A DNA stretch of 64,000 nucleotides, from the NCBI GenBank assembly GCA_023078685.1, contig JALGAS010000004.1, positions 3,100,001-3,164,000 of the forward strand, in the 5' to 3' direction. This DNA is from Neopestalotiopsis rosae (taxonomy: Eukaryota > Ascomycota > Sordariomycetes > Amphisphaeriales > Sporocadaceae). This document shows, one piece after another, positions 23,225-33,747 of the stretch. How positions within the stretch are numbered: position 1 is the stretch's first letter; each line of letters starts with the position of its first letter. The notes beneath the pieces were generated by a model, which was given only the letters and a program-made list of their open reading frames with translations, searched no databases and was not told the DNA's origin. The position numbers and the translations under genes are program-made.

Positions 23225-23755
23225 ATGTATCGCACAATCTATGTTCTCGTGTACCCTTCACGCCTCTTTGCAGCACATTGGTCACTGTGGATACCGCACC
23301 TCGATGCAGATGGCCACGAACGAGAACTAGGAGACCGAATCCATGCGACGGGCGATCGTTTGCATGGATTTGTGTACGAATATGATCGCGATTACAACAT
23401 GAAGGATGACGACAGAAAGCCCATCTCATTCCCCATTGGGCGCACTCTGGCGCAACATTTGTCGGCCAGTGACCAGACGCAGGATGCCGATTCTTCAGAG
23501 TCCCATCCTGTGAACGATCTTGATGCGGCTTGTCGAAAAGTCCCAGCCCCAGGTCCCAGTTTGAATAAAGTGTCCCAGCCTGACAACAATCACGTCACCT
23601 CGGGCCGGCCAGCAAGGACTCTGGTGAAGGATTGCCAGTGGTGGATTGGGGAGGTTGTACCGCATTTGGTCAGCGAGGGCTTGCTACTGCCACTAGGCGA
23701 GGGAGATGATGCCGCTTCAGTCATTGCGAAGGTCAAGGAGGTACCGCGGCACTAA
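23225..23755 (+). CDS. Conserved small fungal protein, function unknown
   Basis: Single-exon frame of 176 residues. The N-terminal segment LFAAHWSLWIPH, followed by GDRIHATGDRLHGFVYEYDRDYN, has the look of a conserved fold: short beta strands with aromatic and His residues. It recalls a widespread group of uncharacterised Pezizomycotina proteins of 150-200 residues. The middle (residues 90-130) is polar and low complexity. The C-terminal CQWWIGEVVPHLVSEGLLLPL is again conserved-looking. No signal peptide, membrane segment or catalytic motif is visible. It lies between the GH78 gene and the MdpH-like fusion on the same strand, with 303 and 858 bp spacers. Confidence 0.7.
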   Translation: MYRTIYVLVYPSRLFAAHWSLWIPHLDADGHERELGDRIHATGDRLHGFVYEYDRDYNMKDDDRKPISFPIGRTLAQHLSASDQTQDADSSESHPVNDLDAACRKVPAPGPSLNKVSQPDNNHVTSGRPARTLVKDCQWWIGEVVPHLVSEGLLLPLGEGDDAASVIAKVKEVPRH

Positions 23756-24237
23756 GGCGAGCGGATGCTGCATAGCCTTTATTGCTGGTCGCCTGTAACG
23801 CCCTTGATATCTCGGCACTCGGCTTCACCAATGTGAGCTGAAATGCTGTGCCTCAAATATTGAAGCCGAATTTAGGGCAGAAAACTGGTCGAGTTTGTAT
23901 AACACAAAGGACAACGGGCAAGGTACTCTGTATTGTGGCTTGTATTCATGCGCTATCGCTCGGTTATTAGTGCAGGCTGCCCAGTGCTAGGGGCCTTCAG
24001 TGCTGTCGTGGTTGCCCATTCTAGCGCATTGCTCCCTGATCAATTAGCATCCTGTCGCAGCCAGTAAACATGGCAAATCTTAATTGAACTACACAATACT
24101 CTGCCACAACACGGATGCAATTCGGACAATTCCTTCTAAAATCAAATTCGCAACAGTGAACTGGACCGTTGCAGACGACTTCACGGAGCCCGATGGGTCA
24201 AGCTTACTATCGGATGCCAGGCTTCGGGCCCGCATGA

Positions 24238-24248
24238 TCGGAGTCCGA
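24238..24248. promoter_or_regulatory. TCGGAGTCCGA inverted repeat (TCGN5CGA, AflR-type)
   Basis: Perfect palindrome apart from the central base, also readable as CGG-N3-CCG, 366 bp upstream of the fusion gene ATG. It matches the TCGN5CGR consensus of AflR-like Zn2Cys6 regulators. Binding is inferred, not shown. Confidence 0.4.
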
Positions 24249-24408
24249 CCGTCACTGTAAGCGATGCGTTCCGAGTGCGATGTACCAAGTTATTATTCCC
24301 GATAATATCTGTGGTAAGTGTCACATCGCCGCCGGCCTCTTCCTCCTCAGGAGAATCTTCATCCCTCTTTTCAACATGAGGATTCAGTTTTACCGGTGGT
24401 CGGCCGGG

Positions 24409-24419
24409 TCGTAGGTCGG
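24409..24419 (+). promoter_or_regulatory. TCGTAGGTCGG (TCGN5CGG, AflR-type site)
   Basis: Second TCGN5CGR match, 195 bp upstream of the ATG at 24614. Together with the site at 24238 it makes a plausible pathway-regulator target. Confidence 0.35.
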
Positions 24420-24613
24420 GGCAAGCATTCTGCGGTCTGCGACTGTGCTGTGGTACTATTCATACGAATTGGAAAATTGCAATAGATATCAACCAAAGAG
24501 GCCCATATTGATGTTGCTTCATCTTCTTGGGAATAGGGAGTCGCATATATCTCTGCACAACAAAGCATAGTCGCAAAATATTTACACCCTATACACTCAC
24601 ATCGTTCAACAGA

Positions 24614-25689
24614 ATGGCTCCAGCAGAGACTACTAACGGGAATGGCAAGTTCCTATGCCTTACCATCCTAGGTTACAAGAAGGCTGGAATGAGTGAGGAA
24701 GCATATCGCCATCATATGGTAGAAGTATCGGCCCCCATGACAAAAGACCTCATGGTCAAGTATGGTATCATCAGATGGACACAGGTGTGAAGTCTCCCTC
24801 GATGCCTCTATCTCTGTTGAGTTCAACTATCACTTTTCGATTTGATACTAATCAAATCAAAAAGATTCACAACCAAGCCGAGACGCGCGCCATGATGAGC
24901 CAGCTCTATGACCCGCAAATGGCCAAGGTCGCCGACTTCAATTGCTTCAGCCAGGTCATTTTTCGACGGCTAGAAGATTACAAGCGGTTCAAGCAGGACC
25001 CCGTTTACAAGCAACGCCTGACGGGCGATCACGAAAACTTTGCTGACACCAAGAAGAGCATGTAAGTCAATCGCGGTACGATTGTTTCAGACTCATGGTG
25101 AACATGCGCTCACATAGTCGAATCAAGGATGACAATCGGTTGGGTGGAGCAGTTCATCAACGAAGGTGTTGTAGTAGACGGATTAGACGACCCGGCAAAG
25201 TCGACCGCTGGTTACCAAACTGCAGCGCTCATCACGGGCTCATTTCTCTCTGGTGCCATGGTTGCGCTTTCGGGCGTCGCTGTCCCCGTCTTCCTAGATA
25301 CGACCAAGACCGCGGGCGAGTTGTACATTCAGTGGGCGCGAACCTACCACTATGGCCATCTCGCCCTTCCGGCCTTGTCGGTGGGAACCTTTTTGTTGTA
25401 TTCGCACGTCGCTGCGTTAAAGGCGCGGGCCGGCCGGCGCTGGCGGTCTTCGCTCCTCGCCGGCGTCGTCACCATGGCCATGGTGCCGTTCACCTGGGTC
25501 GTCATGACGCCCACGAACAACAGACTTTTTGGTCTGGAGGCGGCGGCCAAGGCAGGAGTCTTGAGCTCGGGCTTGGAGGAGGCGCAGGGTTTGGTCACCA
25601 AATGGGCTGGCATGCACTTGGCTCGATCTTTCTTCCCTCTTGCTGGAGCCGTTATGGGATCCATGATCCTTTTGCGAAAGTTGTTTTAA
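24614..25689 (+). CDS. Fused EthD-type decarboxylase and DUF1772 anthrone oxygenase (MdpH-like)
   Basis: Exons 24614-24784, 24865-25061 and 25128-25689 (introns 80 and 66 nt) encode 309 residues. Residues 1 to about 140 are an EthD domain ([53 protein letters not shown]). Residues about 150-309 are a DUF1772 membrane domain with four hydrophobic segments ([51 protein letters not shown]). EthD proteins of this kind decarboxylate atrochrysone carboxylic acid. DUF1772 proteins oxidise emodin anthrone to emodin; MdpH of monodictyphenone biosynthesis is reported as a fusion of the two. The fusion here is secure because the EthD domain itself runs across the second intron in frame. A role in anthraquinone-type polyketide synthesis follows, but no PKS is in the window. 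A conserved-type ABM protein gene lies 0.65 kb downstream. Confidence 0.85.
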
Positions 25690-26336
25690 CCAGCGGAAGT
25701 CGAAAAGCAGCGTGAATTAGTGTAAGAATATAGATTGTTAGGAAGATTGCATGAGAGATAGAAAATATCACCAAGAACACATGACATTTCAGTTCAATAA
25801 TTATAGACAGACAGAAATAGGTGCCACCTGGGCCAACTCCGCATATGGTCTCAATCAGTCAGTGACTTCTGCATGCATTACGAACGTCATAGACTATCTG
25901 ACTTCTCTGACCGCGCTCGGAGTTATTCGAAATTATGTTACAATAAGTAAGCCATCGAACTGTCGTGGATGATGTCAATTTCTATCATCCGCTGAACATC
26001 CTCACTTTGGCATTACCCAACGTGCTAATTGTGGCCAGTGGTCGGGGTTCTCTCTTAGTGCTATACGGAGCTGTGGGGCTTAAGCACCGGTAGCTTGTTG
26101 CAGAGGTCGCATTCCGTGAGCATTCTATTCCCATGCCCGAGTGCCCGAGTGCCCGCGATGGGCGATGGAGCCTGTAGCGCCGGCAAAGCAATACTGTACA
26201 ATAATCTGGGTCAGTATACAAGAAATAACATTCCTGCAATCCGAAGAGTATTTTGGGATGGTTTTGTCACATCTCCGTCCACTCGAACCACTTTCCGCCA
26301 CACGAATCATCACCATCTTCAGCTGTGTCACGCATC
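25690..26336. other. Intergenic spacer
   Basis: Spacer between the fusion gene and the ABM gene, same strand. No gene seen. A short GCCCGAGTGCCCGAGTGCCC triplication of GCCCGAGT occurs near 26135-26156. Confidence 0.45.
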
Positions 26337-26734
26337 ATGGCTGACCCGTCGATTTCTGTTCACATTACCCTGACAATTGACCCCAACAGGGTCGATGAGT
26401 TCTTGACGCACCTTAAGCCTACATTCGATGCCGTCGCAGCCGATCCCCTCAATACGTTCTTTGAGGTTTACCAAGACCCCAGGACCCCTGGAGTTTTCAA
26501 ATTGGTAGAGAACTGGAATGCGAGCGTCGAGTACATGATGACCGTGGGTTGATTGCAGCGTTAATAATACGAGTAAATATGCTGATAAGTTCATTTCAGG
26601 TCCAAACTAAGAAGGAGTTTTACAAGACATACAATGAAGCAATCGAGCCCATGGTCCTGAAGCCACATGCTGTCGAGGTTTACTCTCGCATGCCCAACAA
26701 CCAGTGGGTTAGCGTGAACAAGGACGCATACTGA
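26337..26734 (+). CDS. ABM-fold (antibiotic biosynthesis monooxygenase) protein
   Basis: Exons 26337-26543 and 26600-26734, joined over a 56-nt GTGGGT...TCAG intron, encode 113 residues. The sequence shows the dimeric ferredoxin-like pattern of ABM/YgiN proteins: ISVHITLTIDPNRVDEFLTH, then DPLNTFFEVYQDP and PGVFKLVENWNASVEYM. A second half with TKKEFYKTYNEAIEPMV follows. There is no cofactor site, as expected for this family, whose members oxidise or rearrange quinol and anthrone substrates without cofactors. Such genes recur in fungal polyketide clusters. Its position directly behind the EthD/DUF1772 fusion suggests the same pathway; a general stress-related quinol monooxygenase is the alternative. 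Confidence 0.85.
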
Positions 26735-27697
26735 GCGGTACTCTTATATCGATGGAGCATGCTATTGCCACTGGAATGGTGCGCAGCGCTCGAGAGCTCC
26801 TTGTCTTTTCTGGTTCAAAACAAAAGTTTCAATATCAGTACTAGAAGTCCCTAGACCTGTTCACAATTCTATTCTATCGTTCTTTCCTTTACAACTGCTT
26901 CTCCAGTAGATAATTTACGCACATTCTTGGCTAGCGCCGGCAGGATGATACGGCCCAGCTCTACTATTAGAGTGTGGGTTTTCTTCCACAGCTGCTTCTG
27001 TAGATCATTCAATAATGTTGCATCGGCGCGTTGCATTCCCCCGCGTTTTCTTTCATCTTCGGCAATCGTGCTTGCTTGCTGCATTTGGCGAGTCCGTTCT
27101 TGTCACATTTACATACTGCACGGCCATGAGTTGACGCGGTGTTTTGCCCTCCGCCCAGGCTCGAGATAGGCTAGGCCCATCACAGGGCTAAATCTGCTGG
27201 GTTACTTTAAACGAGTGCCGGCATGTTAGTGGGCGTGTCGCATTGATTGTGCCGTGCGACACTACTACGAAAGCCATGTTAGCTCTAATGAACGAGGTTT
27301 CTTTTCCAACACCATACGGCCGGCAACGTGACATCTCAGCATCGCATTCATAAATTTCATCAGAATGGCCTCACGCCATTCCTGGAAATACATTTGTACT
27401 GTTCAATTAGTCCATTATGACAGCCAGTCAGAGATGAACCCAGTATGTCTGGTACAACATAGCTGAATGGCCCGGCTATTGTCATACCGAAGAAGACGAC
27501 CTCGATCACCTGACGGAGGACGCTCTTTGATGTGTTTCCCGTTTGAGTGATTGCTTTGTGTATGCTTAAATAACTATTCATATCGCAGAGAATAAGTAGA
27601 TTGCGATCGAGTTCTGCCAACCAGCAAGCCTGCGCGTTTACCAGCTGCATATTCCCGTTCTTGATCCGCCCTGCTTGCGGGAACTCATCGTTCAATC
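26735..27697. other. Intergenic region upstream of GH28 gene
   Basis: Apart from the doubtful minus-strand frame at 26869-27105, nothing recognisable. It contains the promoter of the rhamnogalacturonan hydrolase gene. Confidence 0.4.
26869..27105 (-). CDS. Unrecognised short frame, possible exon or gene relic
   Basis: On the minus strand an open frame of about 78 residues ends at 26869. It has protein-like, helical and charged composition (QERTRQMQQASTIAEDER, LNDLQKQLWKKTHTLIVELG). An ATG lies at 27082-27084, but the frame extends upstream to a stop near 27106. A second protein-like stretch in another frame just upstream (AWAEGKTPRQLMAVQY) could be a preceding exon, but the only candidate intron would be under 40 nt. 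I cannot assign a family; it may be a decayed gene. Confidence 0.25.
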
Positions 27698-29332
27698 ATG
27701 GATTTCTTTCTCTGCGTTCTGTTCTTCCTGGTGAACTATGTTTTCTCCGTCACAGCTCAGCTGTCGGGACGTGTCGGACCGACTACATCCACAGCTTCCA
27801 AGGCTGCCAAAGTCTGTAATATCATGAACTATGGCGGCGTCTCAAGTGCGACCACAGACAATAGCGCCGCAATCACTTCTGCCTGGAACGCTTGCAAGGC
27901 GGGGGGCCAAGGTGGGTTCCAATACTAGAATACGCCATGTGTATTGCTGCTAAAACAAGTTGTGCAGTATACATACCTGCCGGCAACTATGGCTTGAGCA
28001 CGTGGGTGACACTTAGTGGAGGGAAAGGTGTTAGTATCAACCTCGAAGGTATGTCTCAGTGACCCCATGATAAGACCTTGACTTAGAAAGAATACAGGCA
28101 CCATCTATAGAACTGGTACTGCCGGAGGCAATATGATTGCGGTCACTAGCACTAGTGATTTTGAATTCTACAGTGCAAATTCCAAGGGCGCTATTCAGGG
28201 TTATGGCTACCAACTCAACTCTGGCGGCGCAAGTGGCCCACGGCTTGTGAGGCTCACAAAGGTCACAGACTTCTCTTTCCATGACATTTCTCTGGTAGAT
28301 GGTAAGTCATTATATATCGCCTGCTGTCACAATTTGCTGATTCGATATGTAGCTCCGGTATTCCATTTGACGTTGGATACATGCACCAACGGCGAAGTAT
28401 ACAACACCATCATCCATGGCATTTACAAAGGTGGCTTGGACGGAATCGATGTCTGGGGTAGCAATATTTGGGTGCATGATGTTGAGGTTTCCAACAAGGA
28501 CGAGTGCGTAACTGTCAAGAACCCAGCAAACAACATTCTTGTCGAGCAAGTCCATTGCAACTGGTCTGGTGGATCAGCCATGGGTTCGTTGGCAACGGGC
28601 ATTGGTGAGTAATGCCAATTTGAAAGGGGACATCGCATGGAAATTATGTTGGACTATACCCAAGCTAATCGAGTAACAGATATCCACGACATTGAGTACA
28701 ACTATATCTACACTCACCACGCAAACCAAATGTACATGTTCAAGTCCAACGGTGGCGGCGGCACCGTCAAGAACGTGCTGCTCAACAACTTCATGGGCCA
28801 CAGCAACGCGTACACGCTCGACTTGGATTCTGCATGGAGCAGCATGTCCAAGGCCGATGGCAACGGTATTCTCTACACTAACATCACGTTTGACAACTGG
28901 AAAGGGACGGCCGCCAACGGCGTGCAGCGGGGTCCCATCAAGGTCAATTGCCCCTCGGCCGTCCCGTGCACCAACATCAACATCCAAAACTTCAACGTCT
29001 GGACGGACTCTGGCAGTTCCGTTCTCTGGGGCTGCCAGAATGCCTACGGCTCCGGAGCGTGCCTCAAGTCGGGTAGCGGTGGTACCTACACGTCAACCTC
29101 CACGGTCAAGTCCGTCGCAAACTATCAGTACACCACCATGTCCAATGAGCTCCCGTCTGGCTTTCCTGCTGGCAAGGAGATTCCAGTACCTTCGATGCCG
29201 GCTTCCTTCTATCCTGGTCGGCAGCCCATCTCGGCCATCCTCGCCAAGCGTGAGGAGGCTACACCGGCGGGCTTGCCTAATGCGAAGAGGACAGCCGCTC
29301 CGACTACACTTATTCCCAAGATGAATGAGTGA
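27698..29332 (+). CDS. rhgA: Secreted rhamnogalacturonan hydrolase (GH28), RhgA-like
   Basis: Five exons, 27698-27911, 27968-28048, 28098-28301, 28353-28604 and 28680-29332 (introns 56, 49, 51, 75 nt), encode 467 residues. A signal peptide (residues 1-20) precedes [20 protein letters not shown], the form of the mature N-terminus in Aspergillus rhamnogalacturonases. The right-handed beta-helix shows [53 protein letters not shown] and [11 protein letters not shown]. The Asp residues of the DGIDVWG and NKDEC segments belong to the GH28 catalytic area. The enzyme should cleave the GalA-Rha backbone of rhamnogalacturonan-I endolytically. The tail beyond the catalytic domain ([19 protein letters not shown]) has dibasic sites that may be processed. 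The GH78 rhamnosidase and a sugar transporter nearby fit a shared pectin-use role. Confidence 0.92.
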
Positions 29333-30006
29333 GCCGTTCTTACGATGGATGAAGTTACTACAAAGTCGCTCATCTTTTACGCGACCGTGCCAGGGAGGAA
29401 AGTGTGCGCAGTACGAGCACCCTGGGTGTCTTCGTGTTTGATCATCGAGTATTGGTATCACAATGATAAGATTTACTTGACTACACAGTCATTCATCTTG
29501 GTGCTTTGACGCTGGCGTGGTGCATGGAAGGACGTGACTCACATCATGACATTCGACTGGAGGTTTGAAGGAGAAAGCCGCACACGAGGAACACTAAGAT
29601 CGGCTCTGAATGGTATTTTGAGACTGCGACCAATGATGATCCTCGATACTTACCGGCAGCTATCAATATGATGAATGTAGTAGTATTGATGCGGGGAAGT
29701 CCGCGGCTGCCAATCACTGGATATTGGCCTTCTTGGCTAAAATGCAGCCGCTGATTTGTTTGGTGAAGGTCTCCTACATGTCAGCGCAAATTCTGCGTCG
29801 ATTCATTTCATGATATGATCCATATGCACGTCGACTGCAACTCTCGTTTGGTCTCATTTAGGCCGAACGGCAGAGTGATGTAATGAATGTCGCTCGATTT
29901 TCGATTACTGTTGGCAGCTTGAGGATAAGTGCCCTGAACCGCCCGAGTTTTCCTTGGACTTAGACTGTTCCTTTGGTAGGCAATTCGATCTCAGCTGCGA
30001 CGCACC
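29333..30006. other. Intergenic spacer
   Basis: Spacer between GH28 and alpha/beta-hydrolase genes; no gene or repeat recognised. Confidence 0.45.
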
Positions 30007-31113
30007 ATGATGCTGGTGTATACCATGCCCAGAGCACCAATGGCTTTGGTCTGCGCTGCTTTGATGCTTGCGACAATGGGTATGGGCAGCCCAGTCGCGA
30101 ATGCGCGCTCGGAAGATCGCCCTCGTCCTATCATGCTCGATCGTTCTGGAGGCTTCAATGTGGGAGGAAAGATCATCTCTGATCCTCGCTTCCCCAACAT
30201 GACCCTCTCATGCGACCATGGATATATGGAGTACTTCATCCCGTACACGCCCCGAAAGACTAGTCTCGTAATGTGGCACAGCTCCAGCACCCAAACTTTT
30301 CAGAACCGCTGGGACGGTGGCCCGGGGTTCAAGGATATATTCTTACGGCGCGACTATCCAGTCTACCTCTGGGACGGGCCGAGAGTCGGGCGCGCAAATT
30401 GGGGATGCGAACCGGATACCTATACACCGGCTTACCGTGATCAAGGCAACTTTGCCGCGTGGAACTTTGGGCCCTACTACAAGAACTGGTGGCCAGACAT
30501 CCAGTTCCCGACCCAAGACGAGGAAGCTTGGCTGCAGGCCACGAGGTCGCGGTACGTCGAGTACGACAGCGACGCCAACGTGGAGCTGCACTCGCAGACG
30601 GCCGCCGTGGGCGCCGACTCGGGTAAGCTCGGCGACAACATCGTGTACCTGACCAACTCGGCGTCCGGGGTGCGCTCCCTGATGACGGCGGTCAAGAGCA
30701 ACACGACCAACATCAAGGCCATTGTCTGCTTCGAAGGTTACGGCTACGTGTACCCCGACAATGTCAACGTCACCGCCGGCACGTCCCCGTTTGGCGGCGG
30801 TTACGGCCCTTACATTGTGCCGCTTGAAGACTTTAAAAAGCTGGCCAAGCTTAACGCCGTGCTGTTTTACTGGTCCGATCACAGGGACGAGTCCTACACT
30901 TTCTTGAAGCAGTCACGACAGGTCGCCGCCCTTATCAACCTGTACGGCGGCAATGCGCACGTGGTCAAGTTGGGCGATGACTTGGGGTTCAAGGGCAGCA
31001 CACACGTTGCGTTTGCAGATTTGGACAACGAGAAAATCGCGGACCATCTGGAGGGGTTCTTGGACGAGAACGACTTGACGGGTTATGCATCGGAGGAGGA
31101 GTGGTTGCTGTAA
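30007..31113 (+). CDS. Secreted alpha/beta-hydrolase fold protein
   Basis: Single-exon frame of 368 residues. A hydrophobic N-terminal segment (PRAPMALVCAALMLATMGMG) ending near residue 28 acts as signal peptide. ATG codons at 30007, 30010 and 30025 all keep it, and the first is used here. The body shows a beta strand and loop SLVMWHSSSTQTFQNRWDGG (the oxyanion-side His-containing loop), a long insertion rich in Trp/Tyr and a Ser motif YLTNSASGVRSL as probable nucleophile. There is also FYWSDHRDES with a likely acid, and a C-terminal GSTHVAFADLDN with the likely catalytic His. This pattern fits uncharacterised secreted fungal esterase-like hydrolases. The substrate is unknown. Placement between GH28 and a sugar transporter invites a cell-wall esterase role, which is inference only. 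Confidence 0.75.
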   Translation: MMLVYTMPRAPMALVCAALMLATMGMGSPVANARSEDRPRPIMLDRSGGFNVGGKIISDPRFPNMTLSCDHGYMEYFIPYTPRKTSLVMWHSSSTQTFQNRWDGGPGFKDIFLRRDYPVYLWDGPRVGRANWGCEPDTYTPAYRDQGNFAAWNFGPYYKNWWPDIQFPTQDEEAWLQATRSRYVEYDSDANVELHSQTAAVGADSGKLGDNIVYLTNSASGVRSLMTAVKSNTTNIKAIVCFEGYGYVYPDNVNVTAGTSPFGGGYGPYIVPLEDFKKLAKLNAVLFYWSDHRDESYTFLKQSRQVAALINLYGGNAHVVKLGDDLGFKGSTHVAFADLDNEKIADHLEGFLDENDLTGYASEEEWLL

Positions 31114-31724
31114 TGGAGGGAAAACATGAAGATGATGGCAGAATTAGCGTAGCGTCGGAAAGAGGGGTGACATGATTGAGGCGGGCGGCAATCTTCGCCT
31201 CTGGGTCGGACTGAATACGCTCAATTTATACATGACAAGGCATTATTTCTGTCTGTGGCTCTGGACGGAAGCCAATATTGTGTGCGATTATAACAGTATG
31301 ATGGTATTGAATGTGGAATTGTCAAAATGCCATTGATGTTGTGTTAGGTCCAGGAACAGGAGGACCTGCGACACGCTTCGCTTCACTGACCCGCTGCAGG
31401 TACCACCAAATCCCGCTCCCCAGCCACTAGAATCCCCCCAAGTCAACGGAGCCCCCACCCCGTCGTTGTCGCTCGTTGTCACTCCCTACGGGGTCAGCCA
31501 CCCTGAGTCCCTGACCGGGGTAGCGATTGATCTGTTCAGTGATCATGTGTCCCTTGTCACCAATTTTGATGCAAGGCTGATTTCGATCATCACGACACAG
31601 ATCATCATCAACTCACCGAGACTGTAGTGCTCTCAGGACGGCCTTGTTGTACGGAAATCAGCCAGCATCTGACCTACGCAGACACCTTCTCGGCCACCCA
31701 CACTCGGCCTCAAGCGCGGGCAAG
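31114..31724. other. Intergenic spacer with transporter promoter
   Basis: No gene seen. This space serves the 3' end of the hydrolase gene and the 5' region of the sugar transporter gene. Confidence 0.45.
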
Positions 31725-33747
31725 ATGGGGGCTTCGTCAGTGTCCTTGAAGCAGACCAAATTGATCCGTCCTCCAAGAGACACAACCCCTGGCCAGCATC
31801 GGCCTCCAAACATTAACTATGTCTATACTCTCACGTCCTTTGTCTGCCTTGGATCGTTCCTTTTTGGCTGGAACCAGGGCGTCATGTCAATGATCATTGC
31901 TGATAAGAGATGGCTGGACCTGATGAAACCAGCGAACGATTGCAAGTCCTCATAGAACTGAGCCGTGCGATTCATGTGCCTGGACGAAAACTTACATGCC
32001 ACAGGGGCGGTCGGATTCGTCGTTAGCATATACAACATTGGCTGTGCGGTGGGCGCCATGACGATCGGCTTCTTTGCGGATTCTCTTGGGCGTGAGCGTA
32101 CGCTTTCATTGGTATGCCAGAATCACGTCCGGCGATGCACAATCTTGCTGACCGAATGCCTTACTCCAGGCCAGTATCATATTTGTTGCCGGTGCATTGC
32201 TTCAGGCCGCCTCGTATACCATCACCCAAATGGTCAGTAAACACCCAAAGCAAACGTCGCTGACAGATACTCAAGTATCGTTGATGCTAATCGGTTGCTA
32301 CAGACTGCGGGGCGATTGATTTTGGGGGTCGGCGTAGGTGCTTACTCGGCTGCTGTGCCTCTGTATCTCACCGAGATCGCACCAGCTGCCATTCGAGGCA
32401 GGATCGGGGCCATTAATCTCATGATCCTCTGCTTTGCTGAAATGGTGGTTTTCTTTGTCGTGTACGGATTCTTCTTCATGAACTCCAACGATTGGTGGTA
32501 AGTAATTCCGCCCCCCCAATTGACTCTGTTCCGCGCCGCGCTAAAGGTGCACCTGCAGGCGACTCCCCATAGCGATCCAAATTGTGCCAGCGCTAATTTT
32601 AGCGATCGGTTGCTGGGTTTGGGTTCCGCCATCACCTCGATGGCTCGTCACGCAGGAACGGTATGACTGTGCACATGAGGTTCTGTGCCGCCTACATGGT
32701 TCGGATGTCGCTGAACACGAAATCAAGGAGATACGGGAATCTCTTGACGACGAAGACGCATCCGCACAAGGGTCATGGGCAGACATGTTCAAGGGCCCGG
32801 TCCTGTGGGTAACCTTCCTGGGTGTTACAATCCAGTTCCTGCAACAAATCACCGGAACGAATGCCATTTTCTATTAGTAAGTACCAACGTCTGTCTTTGT
32901 TCTACTGGGGACTCTTTACTCACATGGCTCAAATCAGCGCACCAACGCTTTTCATGAAGGGCGGTTTGAGTGCAGAGTCAGCCAACTTGGCGACAGCAGG
33001 CGTTGGCGTTGTTCTTTTCGTTGCAGCTTGGATCCCTGTCATGTACTTCGACAGGCTTGGGAGAAGAACATGGCTCCAAATCGGTACTGTAGGTATGTTT
33101 TTTGCCCTTATCGGCATCGCAATGCTTTTGCGTCATGCCGAGAGTCATCCTGGCGATCCAGCAAATAACGCCATAGTCATATTCCCTTATATGTTCTATA
33201 CATTCTTCAACATGAGTTGGTCTTCTGGGTCTTGGACATACGCAGCTGAAATATTCCCAATCTCCCTACGGGTAAGTTGCTCCTGTCCCCTTTGTGCATG
33301 CTACAAGGGACCCGTGATGGGAACTAACATGGATTCTTCAGGCGAAGGGTAATGCGCTTTGCACAGCATCGCTATGGGTCTCAAACTTCATCGTCGCTCA
33401 AACTACCCCGCCCATAGCCAGTGCCATTGGATGGGGTCTGTATATATTGTTGGCACTATTCTGCGTGATCGCATTCTTTTTCGTTAGATATGCCCTCAGT
33501 AAGATGCTTCAATATCTAAAGCTCCCTTCACTTGCTAACCGCGACCAGTCGAAACAAGAGGTCGCACACTGGAGGAAATGTCTCAGCTCTTCGGTCTGGA
33601 CGATGTTTCGGGAAAAGCTGCCGATGGCAACTCAGAGCGCAATGGTAAGTCACCATGGATCCTCTTGAGAATGGAGCACACTAACGGATGGCACAAGAGC
33701 TGCTACGATCGAGCATCGACTCTGCGAGAGATGATGGCCATGACTGA
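31725..33747 (+). CDS. MFS sugar transporter (sugar porter family)
   Basis: Nine exons: 31725-31941, 32005-32111, 32170-32232, 32304-32497, 32547-32876, 32938-33271, 33342-33498, 33549-33644 and 33698-33747. Together they give 515 residues and twelve expected membrane helices. Hallmarks in order are FLFGWNQGVMS, FADSLGRERTLSL, TAGRLILGVGVGA, YLTEIAPAAIRGRIG, PPSPRWLV, the substrate-side QQITGTNAIFYYAPTLF, FDRLGRRTWL and ETRGRTLEEM. All are signatures of proton-coupled sugar transporters at the plasma membrane. The first intron begins with GC (GCAAGT at 31942) rather than GT; it is the only donor that keeps the frame. All other introns (49-71 nt) are GT-AG. The N-terminus is short and polar. 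Neighbouring pectinases suggest rhamnose or galacturonic acid as cargo, which sequence alone cannot confirm. Confidence 0.9.

Larger units (their letters stand above)
23756..24613. other. Promoter region of the EthD/DUF1772 fusion gene
   Basis: No coding sequence recognised. Two TCGN5CGR motifs lie at 24238-24248 and 24409-24419. The surrounding 200 bp are rich in CGG triplets. Confidence 0.5.

Noticed and set aside
28692..29324. 210-residue plus-strand frame within the GH28 gene
   Set aside because: Out-of-frame Ser/Thr/Arg-rich shadow of exon 5.
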